Of a stretch of 64,000 nt of DNA, positions 35,022-42,813 are shown one piece after another (position 1 is the stretch's first letter; each line of letters opens with the position of its first letter). Source of the stretch: JAAZNO01 sp012798275 (lineage in GTDB: Bacteria; Chloroflexota; Anaerolineae; B4-G1; SLSP01); assembly GCA_035347995.1 (NCBI GenBank), contig DAOPQD010000001.1:78929-142928 (forward strand), given 5' to 3'. The notes below the pieces were generated by a model. It was given only the letters and a program-made list of their open reading frames with translations. It ran no database searches and had not been told where the DNA came from. The translations under genes were made by a program, and so were the position numbers.

Positions 35022-35130
35022 GAGCCAACCGCGCTGAAGCGCGGTGTTTGAGGACGTCGCAGCCCCGGGGGCCAGGAATTTCTAATCTGATTCGTGAAAT
35101 TCGTGTGCATTCGGGGCCATTTTCGAAGGA
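35022..35130 (+). repeat. 109-bp dispersed repeat, copy 2
   Basis: About 94% identical by eye to 16901-17009 with no gaps. It starts at the CCGCGCTGAAGCGCGG palindrome and ends in TTTTCGAAGGA; the last bases form the GAAGGAGG ribosome binding site of ppk2. Confidence 0.85.
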
Positions 35131-35137
35131 GGGCCGC

Positions 35138-36019
35138 ATGGGAAAGGGAAAAAAGAAGTCTGACAAGCACGAGAAAGCCCCAGTAGAAACTTCTCCGGGG
35201 CCAGAAACTCAGAACCTCTCGGAAGCCACCCCCCAGACAGTCAAGACGATTTCCAAACGGGATTATTACCGCGAGCTGGGCCAGCTGCACATCGAGTTGG
35301 TGAAGCTCCAGGAATGGGTCAAGTACAAGGGCCTCAAGGTTGTGGCGGTTTTCGAGGGGCGGGACGCCGCCGGCAAGGGGGGAGCGATTAAGAGCTTCAT
35401 GGAACCCCTGAATCCCCGCTACGCGCGTGTCGTGGCCCTGGGGGTGCCCACCGAGCGCGAGAAGACGCAGTGGTATTTCCAGCGTTATGTCGCGCATCTA
35501 CCGGCCGCCGGCGAGATGGTCTTCTTCGACCGCAGCTGGTACAATCGCGCCGGGGTGGAGCGGGTGATGGGCTTTTGCACTGAAGAGGAATATCGTGAAT
35601 TCCTGCGTTCCTGCCCCGAATTCGAGCGGATGTTAGTGCGTTCCGGCATCATCCTGGTGAAGTATTGGTTCTCGGTGAGCGATGAGGAACAGGAGCGGCG
35701 GTTCCAGGCGCGGCTAGATGATCCCACCCGGCGGTGGAAACTCAGCCCCATGGATTTGGAATCGCGCACGCGATGGGTCGAGTATTCCAAGGCCAAAGAC
35801 GAGATGTTCAAGTACACGGACATCAAGCAGGCGCCGTGGTACGTGGTCAATGCCGATAACAAGCGCCGCGCGCGTTTGAATTGCATCAGCCACTTTCTCT
35901 CCCTCATTCCCTACGAGGATTTGACGCCTGAACCCATCGAGCTGCCGCCGCGTCAGCCGGATACGGGGTATGTCCGCCCGCCGATCACGGATCAGACCTT
36001 CGTGCCGGAAAAGTATTGA
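35138..36019 (+). CDS. ppk2: polyphosphate kinase 2
   Basis: A 293-residue P-loop kinase that transfers phosphate between polyphosphate and nucleoside di- or monophosphates. Walker A EGRDAAGKGG lies near residue 75; Walker B FDRSWYNRAGVERVMGF near residue 130; the lid and conserved C-terminal stretch WKLSPMDLESRTRWVEYSKAKDEMF follow near residue 205. The first 45 residues are Lys/Glu/Pro-rich and probably disordered. Single-domain architecture fits class I PPK2 best, but substrate class cannot be settled from motifs. ATG 35138 was chosen because GAAGGAGG lies 6 bases upstream; upstream in-frame codons belong to the repeat. Confidence 0.93.
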   Translation: MGKGKKKSDKHEKAPVETSPGPETQNLSEATPQTVKTISKRDYYRELGQLHIELVKLQEWVKYKGLKVVAVFEGRDAAGKGGAIKSFMEPLNPRYARVVALGVPTEREKTQWYFQRYVAHLPAAGEMVFFDRSWYNRAGVERVMGFCTEEEYREFLRSCPEFERMLVRSGIILVKYWFSVSDEEQERRFQARLDDPTRRWKLSPMDLESRTRWVEYSKAKDEMFKYTDIKQAPWYVVNADNKRRARLNCISHFLSLIPYEDLTPEPIELPPRQPDTGYVRPPITDQTFVPEKY

Positions 36020-36128
36020 GAAACAGGCAGAGGGCAGAGCCGGGCGCTGGAGAGCGGGTGTCTCGTGTCATGGGAGAGGTTTTTTGTCAGGCTAAAAGCC
36101 TGCTAATTTTATGGAGGAGTGGCAGGAG

Positions 36129-36782
36129 ATGGTAGAGCAGATTGCATTTACGTCCAACTACAGTGATTTGAGCACTGACCGCGGTTTTCAGTTCGAGTTT
36201 CAATGCGATCGTTGTGGCTCTGGCTTTCGGACACACTTCAAAGCGTGGTCTACCGGGACGGCCAGCTCGGTGCTGGATGCCGCGAGCAGTTTGTTCGGGG
36301 GCGTTTTCAGCCAGGCGGCAGATGTAGGCGAGCGCGTGCGCTCCGCAGCCTGGCAACGTGCGCACGATGAGGCATTCCAGGAGGCGATGGAGGAAGTCCG
36401 TCCCAGCTTTGTGCAGTGCCCGCGTTGCTCGGCGTGGGTCTGTCGCAAGAGCTGCTGGAACGAGAAGCGGGGTTTGTGCAAGGAATGCGCTCCGGATCTG
36501 GGCGTGGAGATGTCGGCCGCGCAGGCCAGCCGCTCCGTTGAGGAGGTTTGGTCGCACGCTGCCATGGCCGAAGAGGACAAACGACTGGGTGAAAAGGAGT
36601 GGCGGCAGACGATCCGCGCGACTTGTCCTAACTGCGGCATCCCGTTAGCGACTAACGCCAAGTTCTGTCCTGAATGCGGGGCCAAACTTAAGGTAGAGGA
36701 GCGATGTACGGAGTGTAACGCATTGCTCACCCCCAACGCCAGGTTCTGTCCTGAATGTGGCGCGAAAGTGCCATCGCGCTAG
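36129..36782 (+). CDS. zinc-ribbon protein
   Basis: A soluble protein of about 217 residues with four Cys-pair clusters: CDRCG near residue 27, CPRCSAWVCRKSC then CKEC in the middle (about 98-122), and two C-terminal zinc ribbons, CPNCGIPL...CPECGAKL and CTECNALL...CPECGAKV. The middle part (about 40-80) is a helical segment without obvious motif. Tandem C-terminal ribbons suggest a metal-stabilised interaction module; no enzyme motif is seen. ATG 36129 has GGAGG/GGCAGGAG directly upstream and is preferred; ATG 36111 in the same frame lacks one. A CAGGCT-AAA-AGCCTG hairpin lies just upstream (36088-36103). It converges with the flavoprotein gene across a terminator. Confidence 0.6.
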   Translation: MVEQIAFTSNYSDLSTDRGFQFEFQCDRCGSGFRTHFKAWSTGTASSVLDAASSLFGGVFSQAADVGERVRSAAWQRAHDEAFQEAMEEVRPSFVQCPRCSAWVCRKSCWNEKRGLCKECAPDLGVEMSAAQASRSVEEVWSHAAMAEEDKRLGEKEWRQTIRATCPNCGIPLATNAKFCPECGAKLKVEERCTECNALLTPNARFCPECGAKVPSR

Positions 36783-36801
36783 AGCACGATTCAGAAAAGC
36801 G

Positions 36802-36829
36802 GACGCCGGCCCTCGCGAGGGCCGGCGTC
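36802..36829. terminator. bidirectional hairpin terminator
   Basis: GACGCCGGCCCTC, GC loop, GAGGGCCGGCGTC: a perfect 13-bp stem followed by TCGTT, between the convergent zinc-ribbon and flavoprotein genes. Confidence 0.8.
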
Positions 36830-36845
36830 TCGTTATGCCCGCAGC

Positions 36846-37919
36846 TCACGCGGGAGGCAGCAGGGCATCCGTCGGACACCGGCTGATGCACAGGCCGCAT
36901 TGGGCGCAGCGCTCCTCGTGGAGGCGGATTTTCTTTTCCTCCAGATAAAGCGCCCCGTAGACACAGCTGGTCACGCAGCGGTTGCAACCGGTGCAACGCT
37001 CGACCACGAGCCGTGGCGGTTGTGTCATTTGGGGGATGAGCTGTCGCAGCGCCATCCCGCGAATGTCCTCCACGGAAGTGTAGCCGTGCCCGTCGAGCCA
37101 TTTCCCCAGCTGCGCGGCGATTTTTCCATAGATTTGCGGCCCGTTGGTGATGGCGGCGGTGCAGACCTGGACGGCCGTCGCGCCCGCCATGAGAAATTCG
37201 ACCACATCCGCCCCAGTGCTGACGCCGCCGACGCCGATGACGGGGACCTGCACCACGCGGGCGATGTCGTAGACCATGCGCAGGGCGATGGGCTTGAGCG
37301 CCGGCCCGGAAATCCAGCCGTAGCCCTTGCCGCCCATCCATGGACGGCCCCCATGTTCGATGTCCACGCCGAAGGCTGGCCCGTAGGAGTTGACCGCCAC
37401 GATACCGTCGGCGCCGGCCTCTTGAGCCGCCAGGGCCAGCGCTTGTGGCTCGCGGAAGGGGCTCATCTTCACCCAAACTGGGACTCCCACGGCCTTGGCC
37501 GCGCGGATGGCGTCTTGCATTGGGCCTGGATCGTCGCTGATGTAGTGCGTGCTCAGCTCGAGGGCGTCAGCGAAGGGGGCGACGCGCGGGGCGAGCGCGG
37601 CGATGTCGGCGGCGCTGTAGCCGAGGCTGATGATGACCGGCAGTCCTGCCTGCCGGGCGAGGGCATATTCCACCTCGATCCACTGCTCGGGCGGCAGCTC
37701 CGACCAGAGTTCCGTGTTGAGGAAATAGGTCCTGAAGTCCGCCATGTTAGGGCTGGGGACGTCGGCAGCCTTCACGGAGATGGTCTTCGTCACCAGAGCT
37801 GCCGCGCCGCCCTTCGCGCAGGCCAGCAAAGCCTCGCCGTTCCGCACGGGAGGTCCCGCCGCCGGCATGACGGGGTGAGTGAGGGTGAGTCCACAGAGTT
37901 GCGTCGTCAAATTTGCCAT
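36846..37919 (-). CDS. DHODH/PreA-like flavoprotein with C-terminal two-[4Fe-4S] ferredoxin domain
   Basis: A 357-residue cytosolic protein. Residues 1-300 form a dihydroorotate/dihydropyrimidine-dehydrogenase-type FMN barrel: start LTLTHPVMPAAGPP, WVKMSPF near 150, and VIGVGGVSTGADVVEFLMAGATAVQV near 225-250 for FMN phosphate. Residues 305-357 hold two ferredoxin motifs, CTGCNRCVTSC and CAQCGLCISRCP. Where DHODH and DPD have an N-x-SCP loop with the catalytic Cys or Ser, this protein reads ELSTHYISDDPGPM, so the usual active-site base is absent. A redox role with a pyrimidine-like or other substrate is possible; not safely pyrD. No pyr genes are nearby. The F420-linked oxidoreductase gene lies just upstream. 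Confidence 0.7.
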   Translation of the reverse strand: MANLTTQLCGLTLTHPVMPAAGPPVRNGEALLACAKGGAAALVTKTISVKAADVPSPNMADFRTYFLNTELWSELPPEQWIEVEYALARQAGLPVIISLGYSAADIAALAPRVAPFADALELSTHYISDDPGPMQDAIRAAKAVGVPVWVKMSPFREPQALALAAQEAGADGIVAVNSYGPAFGVDIEHGGRPWMGGKGYGWISGPALKPIALRMVYDIARVVQVPVIGVGGVSTGADVVEFLMAGATAVQVCTAAITNGPQIYGKIAAQLGKWLDGHGYTSVEDIRGMALRQLIPQMTQPPRLVVERCTGCNRCVTSCVYGALYLEEKKIRLHEERCAQCGLCISRCPTDALLPPA

Positions 37920-37983
37920 AGGATGTCCTCAGTTAGAAGTTATAAGGCAAGAGCCACAAGCCATCAGTCAGAGAGCTCTTGAC

Positions 37984-38039
37984 CTCTGACCTCTGATCTC
38001 TGACCTCTGATCTCTGACCTTTGATCTCTGACCTTTGAT
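37984..38039. repeat. 7-bp tandem array, CTCTGAC family, eight units
   Basis: Alternating CTCTGAC and CTCTGAT/CTTTGAT units in perfect register, between the LLM oxidoreductase stop (38042) and the flavoprotein start (37919). Confidence 0.85.
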
Positions 38040-38041
38040 CT

Positions 38042-39049
38042 CTATTGTGTCGCAAACGTATCAATCATCAACTTCACATCGCCCAGCGGGTAGAGGATGG
38101 GGCAGGTCGCGCCGCGCTTGAGGTACTCCTGCACCCTGGCGATGACCTCCGCCGGCGTGCCGGTAGCGGTGATGCGGAGGACGAGGTCATCCGGCACGTA
38201 AACCATCGCCTTCTGGATTTGCTCCTTCGTGGCGGGCCAGCCGAGGATGCTCTGAATTTTGTCCACGACGTCCTGCGTTACGCCACTGGCTTTGGCGATG
38301 TGCGGCTGTTGTGCCAGATATTGGGTGAGCAGCATCTTCGCCCCACGGATGGCTTCATCGCGGTCTTCGTGGACGGAGCACACGATGAGCTGCGGGCGGT
38401 CGAGGTCGTAGACGCTGCGTCCGGCGCGCCGCGCGCCGATGTCGAGCAACTCCATAGCCTTGTCGTTGTACTCCGGCGGGACGCAGTAGTTGAGGACGGT
38501 GCCATCGGCGATCTCGCCGGCCAGCTCCATCATCTTGTCGCCGGTCGCGCCGATCATGATGGGGACGTTGCGCGGCTCGCGGCGTCCGTGAACTACGTCC
38601 AGCTCGATGCCCTCGACGTGGAGAAATTCCCCGTGGAAGGTCACATTTTCCATGGCGAGCAGGCGGCGCAACACTTCAACGGTCTCGCGCATTGCCTGTA
38701 GCGGCTTGCGGCGCTCGATGCCCACATTGCGCGCCAGGGGGTCCCACCACGCGCCGATGCCGCAGATGATGCGATTGGGGGCCAGGTCATCGAGGGTGAG
38801 GAAGGTGGCCGCGAGCAGGCCGATGTTCCGCGTCCAGTTATTGATGACGCCCGAGCCGACTTTGATGCGCTCGGTGACGGCGGCAAAGGCGGCCATGGGG
38901 ACGATGGCGTCGCGCACCAGGCGGCTTTCGGCCTGCCAGACGGCCTCGAAACCGCGCGCCTCGGCGTAACGCGCGTATTCCATGCCATCCCGGAGAGGAT
39001 GTGCATCCTGCAAGTACAAAGCGACCCGTGGTATTTCGGTCTGTGGCAT
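38042..39049 (-). CDS. LLM-class F420-dependent oxidoreductase
   Basis: A 335-residue luciferase-like TIM-barrel enzyme expected to use reduced F420 (FMN in some relatives). Family signs: the start PRVALYLQDAHPLRDGMEYARYAEARGFEAVWQ, the VGSGVINNWTRN strand near residue 62, GIGAWWDPLARNVGIERRKPLQAM near residue 95-120, and IMIGATGDKMMELAGEIADGTVLNY near residue 165-190. The last is the usual phosphate-binding region, and the stretch near 95-120 is typical of the LLM F420 group. Substrate unknown; relatives include methylene-tetrahydromethanopterin reductase and F420-dependent sugar-phosphate dehydrogenases. Nearby cofE and an NADPH:F420 reductase support F420 as cofactor. The upstream gap is filled by a heptamer and an octamer array. 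Confidence 0.88.
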   Translation of the reverse strand: MPQTEIPRVALYLQDAHPLRDGMEYARYAEARGFEAVWQAESRLVRDAIVPMAAFAAVTERIKVGSGVINNWTRNIGLLAATFLTLDDLAPNRIICGIGAWWDPLARNVGIERRKPLQAMRETVEVLRRLLAMENVTFHGEFLHVEGIELDVVHGRREPRNVPIMIGATGDKMMELAGEIADGTVLNYCVPPEYNDKAMELLDIGARRAGRSVYDLDRPQLIVCSVHEDRDEAIRGAKMLLTQYLAQQPHIAKASGVTQDVVDKIQSILGWPATKEQIQKAMVYVPDDLVLRITATGTPAEVIARVQEYLKRGATCPILYPLGDVKLMIDTFATQ

Positions 39050-39087
39050 GATAGTCTCCTTTACGATAGCGGGTTAGCGAACAATTA

Positions 39088-39157
39088 GTGATGGGAAATG
39101 GGTAATGGAAAATGGGTAATGGGTAATGGGTAATAGGGAATGGGTAATAGGGAATGG
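39088..39157. repeat. 7-bp tandem array, GTAATGG family, ten units
   Basis: Ten heptamers in register (GTGATGG, GAAATGG, GTAATGG, AAAATGG, GTAATGG, and so on to GGAATGG). The octamer array at 39181 follows; the same heptamer-octamer order occurs on the minus strand at 46511-46411. Confidence 0.85.
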
Positions 39158-39180
39158 GTAACAAATAATGAGTGATCCAC

Positions 39181-39236
39181 TCCCCCTCTCCCTCTCTCCC
39201 CCTCTCCCTTGCTCCCCTGCTCCCTTGCTCCCCCGC
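39181..39236 (-). repeat. 8-bp tandem array, GCAGGGGA family, seven units, intergenic
   Basis: On the minus strand: GCGGGGGA, GCAAGGGA, GCAGGGGA, GCAAGGGA, GAGGGGGA, GAGAGGGA, GAGGGGGA. It starts 5 bp after the cofE stop codon. Confidence 0.85.
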
Positions 39237-39241
39237 GCCTT

Positions 39242-40009
39242 TCAGCGGAACAAGTCCCGCTCCGGCGGACGTTGCATCTCGACGGCGCGACCTTCCCCGC
39301 GAGGGTAATCAGCGCCTCGAATCAGCACTACCGGCACGCCTTCGGCAGCCTGCCCCATGAGCAGGCCCGCCGCCGCCGCCAGCTCGTCGGCGCGAGCGAC
39401 GACGGTGACCCGCAGGATGTAGCCGTAGCGATCCCGCTGCCCGCGCAGGTCGGCGAGGGGCCGCATTCCCGCCACGCCGATGGCGACGTTGACTGTCCCT
39501 TCGCGCCATGCGCGCCCGTGGGTGTCGCTGATGATGATGGCGATGTCCGTCCCGGTGGCAGCGCTTAGCGCCTCGCGGATGTGGCGCGCCGAGGCGTCGG
39601 GATCGAGGGGCAGCAGCAGCGCCACCTCGCCTGCCGCGTCTTTGACGTTGGAGCGATCCACGCCCGCATTGGCGCAGATCCAGCCGTGATGGGTTTCCAT
39701 GATGAGGACGCCGCCGCGTTGGCGGATCACGCCGCGCGACTCCTGGAGGATCACCTCCGTGAGGCGCGGATCTTTGCCCGTGGCTTCGGCGAGCGCCAGG
39801 GCCGTCTCCGTGGGCGTGACGGCGTCCAGCGGTACCGCGCGTCCCTCCGCTTTGGAGACGATTTTTTGCGTGATGACCAGGACATCGCCATCTTGCAGGC
39901 GCAGGCCAGCGCGTTCCAGCGCCGCCAGGATCACGGCCGCGAGGTCGTTTCCTGGCGCGATGTCAGGAATTCCCGGCAGAGCGATGAGGCTGAGGTGTGC
40001 TGCAGTCAT
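39242..40009 (-). CDS. cofE: coenzyme F420-0:L-glutamate ligase
   Basis: A 255-residue GTP-dependent ligase adding gamma-linked glutamates to F420-0. Recognised by VLVITQKIVSKAEGR near residue 45, NAGVDRSN near residue 113, IIISDTHGRAWREG near residue 157, and the C-terminal RDRYG and DELAAAAGLLMGQA segments. It matches the archaeal single-domain length and is not the long bifunctional FbiB form. It lies downstream of the NADPH:F420 reductase gene on the same strand (63-bp gap). The rest of the F420 pathway (cofC, cofD, cofG, cofH) is not in this window. Confidence 0.95.
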   Translation of the reverse strand: MTAAHLSLIALPGIPDIAPGNDLAAVILAALERAGLRLQDGDVLVITQKIVSKAEGRAVPLDAVTPTETALALAEATGKDPRLTEVILQESRGVIRQRGGVLIMETHHGWICANAGVDRSNVKDAAGEVALLLPLDPDASARHIREALSAATGTDIAIIISDTHGRAWREGTVNVAIGVAGMRPLADLRGQRDRYGYILRVTVVARADELAAAAGLLMGQAAEGVPVVLIRGADYPRGEGRAVEMQRPPERDLFR

Positions 40010-40072
40010 AGGGTTGTCAGGTCGAAAGCGGCCGCAGAATTTTTACCGCGCATTCTCAGCGGTGAAAACGGA

Positions 40073-40741
40073 TCACTCCGGCAGCCCCGTGATGCGAATG
40101 CCCGCACCGGGGACCTTGTAGCGAATGTTAATCCCGATGAGCACTGAGGTCAACCCCTCGACGACTTTGGCGTTGACGAGAGGCCCGGCATCAATGCCAC
40201 GGGTGCCCAGATCCTCCGCCAGCCCGATGGCGACAGCTTTGGCCTCTTTGCTGTCGCCGCAGACCAGCACATCGCAATTCAGCGGCTGTTCGGGATCTTC
40301 CAGATTGTGCGCTCCGACGTTCTGGAATGCCGCCACCACCTGGACCCCCGGACCGAGCAGCGCCTGCGCCTGCTCGCACGCGGACCCTTCCGGCGGGATG
40401 TAGACGCGGGCGACCTTGGGCGGTTGCATCGCTACGGTCACGTTGATGAGCACTTTGCCCTGGAGGACGTCCTGCAAGCTTTCCAGCAGGGGATTTTGGG
40501 CGGCGTAAGGCACGGTCAGTGCGGCGACGTCACAGGCGCGGGCGGCGTCTTCGTTGGTCATGCCGACGACCAACGCCGCTCCCAGCCGTGCGTTGATCTC
40601 GGCGGCGACGCGCTCCCCCTTCTCTGCCTGTCGCGAGCCGATGATGACCTTGTGCCCGGCTTTGGCCCAGCGCAGCGCCAGGCCGGGGCCTTCATTGCCG
40701 GTTCCGCCCAGAATGGCAAGGGTGTAACGTGGATTGGACAT
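40073..40741 (-). CDS. npdG: NADPH-dependent F420 reductase
   Basis: A 222-residue Rossmann protein transferring hydride between NADPH and coenzyme F420. The dinucleotide motif is LAILGGTGNEGPGLALRWA (residues 8-26), followed by IIGSRQAEKGE, with Ser-Arg positioned for the 2'-phosphate of NADPH, and by VAAFQNVGAHNL near residue 136, all typical of Fno/NpdG. The start at ATG 40741 (MSNPRYTLAI) leaves 26 bp to the permease gene upstream; a much longer frame in the same register upstream is a shadow of the permease genes. It sits between cofE and a complete BMP-type ABC importer. Confidence 0.93.
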   Translation of the reverse strand: MSNPRYTLAILGGTGNEGPGLALRWAKAGHKVIIGSRQAEKGERVAAEINARLGAALVVGMTNEDAARACDVAALTVPYAAQNPLLESLQDVLQGKVLINVTVAMQPPKVARVYIPPEGSACEQAQALLGPGVQVVAAFQNVGAHNLEDPEQPLNCDVLVCGDSKEAKAVAIGLAEDLGTRGIDAGPLVNAKVVEGLTSVLIGINIRYKVPGAGIRITGLPE

Positions 40742-40767
40742 GAAGGGTGTCTCCTCAACTGCTTTTT

Positions 40768-41745
40768 CTAATCCCGTTGAAACGGCTTCCCCAGCGCTGC
40801 CGGCCCACGTCCCCGGATGAGGCGCTCCAGGCGCCGCTGCGTTCCGGGCGAGAACAGCTCCAGGAACCGATCGGTCAACCCGCTGCTGGTCAGCGCCAGG
40901 AACAGGATCATCAGCGCGAAGGGCGCGGTGGCGAAGATTTGCGTGGGCACGTTGACGAACGCCGGGTTGCGCTGCAGCGCGCTGCCGAGCGCGCGCAATG
41001 CCCCGAAGAGATAGGCGCCTCCCGCTACCTTCCACGGATCCCAGCCGCCGAAGATGACAATCGCCAGCGCGATCCAACCGTTGCCGGTTGTGTGATTGTG
41101 GCTCCAGCCGAGCTTGACCACGAGGGAGTAGGTGGCTCCCCCGATTCCTACCAGGGCGCCGCCGAGCAGAGTGTAGGCGTAGCGCACGCCAAAGACATTG
41201 ACTCCCCGCGCGAAGGCGGATTCGGGCCGCTCGCCCACGCCGCGCATCCGCAGGCCGGGCTGCGTCTTGGCCATCCACCACCACGCCGCCAGGATCACGG
41301 CAAAACTGCCGTAGATCGCCAGATTGTGGTTGAAGAAGATGTCCCCCACGATGGGGAGGCGGTTGAGCAGGGGGAAGGGCTGCTGCTGCAGGTAGGGGCC
41401 GGCGAGATTGACGTAGGGATTTCCCAGGAAGGAGCTGAGATCTGCCGCGAGGAGGGTGAGCACGAAACCCACGGCGACCTGTTCCTGCTCCAACTCGATG
41501 CTGGCCAGGGCGACGATGCCGGCGATCAGGGCGCCGATCAGCGCCGCGCACAGGAAGCCCAGGAGCACGCTGCCGGTGTTGTACGCCACCGCAAAGGAGG
41601 CCATGGCCGTGAGCAGAATCGTGCCATCGAGTGAGAGATTGATCACGCCCGCTTTTTCGGTGAGAGTCTCGCCGATGCTGGCATAAATGATGGGCGCGGC
41701 GTTGGCGACGATGGAAGCCAGGGTGCTGATGATGAAGGGGTCCAT
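40768..41745 (-). CDS. BMP-type ABC transporter permease (second subunit)
   Basis: A 325-residue membrane protein of the BPD_transp_2 family, about eight to ten helices. Features: IYASIGETLTEKAGVINLSLDGTIL near residue 18 (the common E-x-G-x-NL-x-G motif), GLRMRGVGERPESAFARGVN near residue 175 (the coupling loop docking to the ATPase), and GNGWIALAIVIFGGWDPWK near residue 220. It is the NupC/YufQ-like partner of the next permease. Such importers carry nucleosides, or riboflavin in RfuD relatives. It lies 6 bp after the other permease gene. Confidence 0.92.
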   Translation of the reverse strand: MDPFIISTLASIVANAAPIIYASIGETLTEKAGVINLSLDGTILLTAMASFAVAYNTGSVLLGFLCAALIGALIAGIVALASIELEQEQVAVGFVLTLLAADLSSFLGNPYVNLAGPYLQQQPFPLLNRLPIVGDIFFNHNLAIYGSFAVILAAWWWMAKTQPGLRMRGVGERPESAFARGVNVFGVRYAYTLLGGALVGIGGATYSLVVKLGWSHNHTTGNGWIALAIVIFGGWDPWKVAGGAYLFGALRALGSALQRNPAFVNVPTQIFATAPFALMILFLALTSSGLTDRFLELFSPGTQRRLERLIRGRGPAALGKPFQRD

Positions 41746-41751
41746 GCGACC

Positions 41752-42813
41752 TCAACTCCCTTCTGAGGTGGAGGGGGGCCTGGCGCCGCCCAGACGCTTG
41801 CGCAGGCCAGCTCCCAGCAGCACAAACAACACGACGGTGCCTTCGATCACGCCCCCCAGCGAGGCGTCGAGCTGTAAATTCAACTCCAGGCGCGGGCTGC
41901 CTACGCCAATCGCGGCGAAAAAGATCGCCACGGCCGGGATGAGTTCCGGGCGATAGTTGGCCAGGATGACGACCAGCATGCCCGTGTAGCCCAGGCCTCC
42001 AGAGATGCGCGGGATCAGCCGGTGATAGACCGCGGTCGCTTGCAGCGCGCCTGCCAGTCCCGCCAGCGCCCCACAAATGGCGAAGGCGACGAGGGTGTGC
42101 CGCTGGGTCGGTATCCCCTGCAGGAAGGCGGCGCGCAAGTTTTTGCCCATCGCGCGGAGTTCCAACCCGAAGCGGGTACCCTTCAGCAAAAAATAGGCCG
42201 CGAGCACGGCAATGAGCGCCAGCACGACAGACAGCGGCGCGAGGCGGGTGTTCCCCAGGCGCGGAACCCAGGCGGCTTCGGGAAAGGGCACGGTGCCGGA
42301 CATCGTCGCACCGCGTTCCGGCTTCCAGGGGTTGAAGATCAGCCAGATGATGAGCGCCGTGGCGATAAAATTGAGTCCCAGTCCGGCGAAAATCTCGTGG
42401 ACGCGTGCGTAGACTTTGAGGCTGCCGGTGAGCAGGCCCCACAGCGCGCCCCCTGCCAGGCCTGCCAGCACGATGAGTCCCAGCAGCACGGGCTGCGGCA
42501 ACGTCACGTTGCGGGCGACCCACGTGGCGCAAATCGCTCCCAGGATCATCTGCCCTTCCGCGCCGATGTTCCACAGCCCGGCGGCGAAGGTGAGGCTCAT
42601 GCCCGCGCCGATCAGCGCCAGCGGCGTCCAGGCCATGGCGACATCGGCCCATTTTTGCGGGCTTTCAAACGCGCCCTGGAGAATCTCGACGAAGGCTCGC
42701 AGCGGCGGCGCGCCTACCGCCAGCATGAGCAACGTGGTGAAGAGCAAGGCGGCCAGGATAGGCGCGACATTCCAGAATAACGCTGATTGCCAGAATTTTC
42801 GTTCAGGTTTCAT
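41752..42813 (-). CDS. BMP-type ABC transporter permease (first subunit)
   Basis: A 353-residue membrane protein of the BPD_transp_2 family, with a YufP/NupB-like N-terminal helix followed by eight or nine more. Landmarks: AGMSLTFAAGLWNIGAEGQMILGAI near residue 70, HEIFAGLGLNFIATALIIWL near residue 140, GTRFGLELRAMGKNLRAAFLQGI near residue 210 (coupling loop) and GGLGYTGMLVVILA near residue 270. It forms the heterodimeric channel with the downstream permease. The start overlaps the end of the ATPase gene by 11 bases. Substrate class as for the neighbours. Confidence 0.92.
   Translation of the reverse strand: MKPERKFWQSALFWNVAPILAALLFTTLLMLAVGAPPLRAFVEILQGAFESPQKWADVAMAWTPLALIGAGMSLTFAAGLWNIGAEGQMILGAICATWVARNVTLPQPVLLGLIVLAGLAGGALWGLLTGSLKVYARVHEIFAGLGLNFIATALIIWLIFNPWKPERGATMSGTVPFPEAAWVPRLGNTRLAPLSVVLALIAVLAAYFLLKGTRFGLELRAMGKNLRAAFLQGIPTQRHTLVAFAICGALAGLAGALQATAVYHRLIPRISGGLGYTGMLVVILANYRPELIPAVAIFFAAIGVGSPRLELNLQLDASLGGVIEGTVVLFVLLGAGLRKRLGGARPPSTSEGS

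Noticed and set aside
36846..37919. Calling the flavoprotein pyrD
   Set aside because: The catalytic loop differs, ferredoxin clusters are fused, and no pyrimidine genes are adjacent.
40073..42652. 859-codon frame merging the F420 reductase with upstream sequence
   Set aside because: The part upstream of 40741 is the wrong frame of two clear permease genes. Only the last 222 codons are real.
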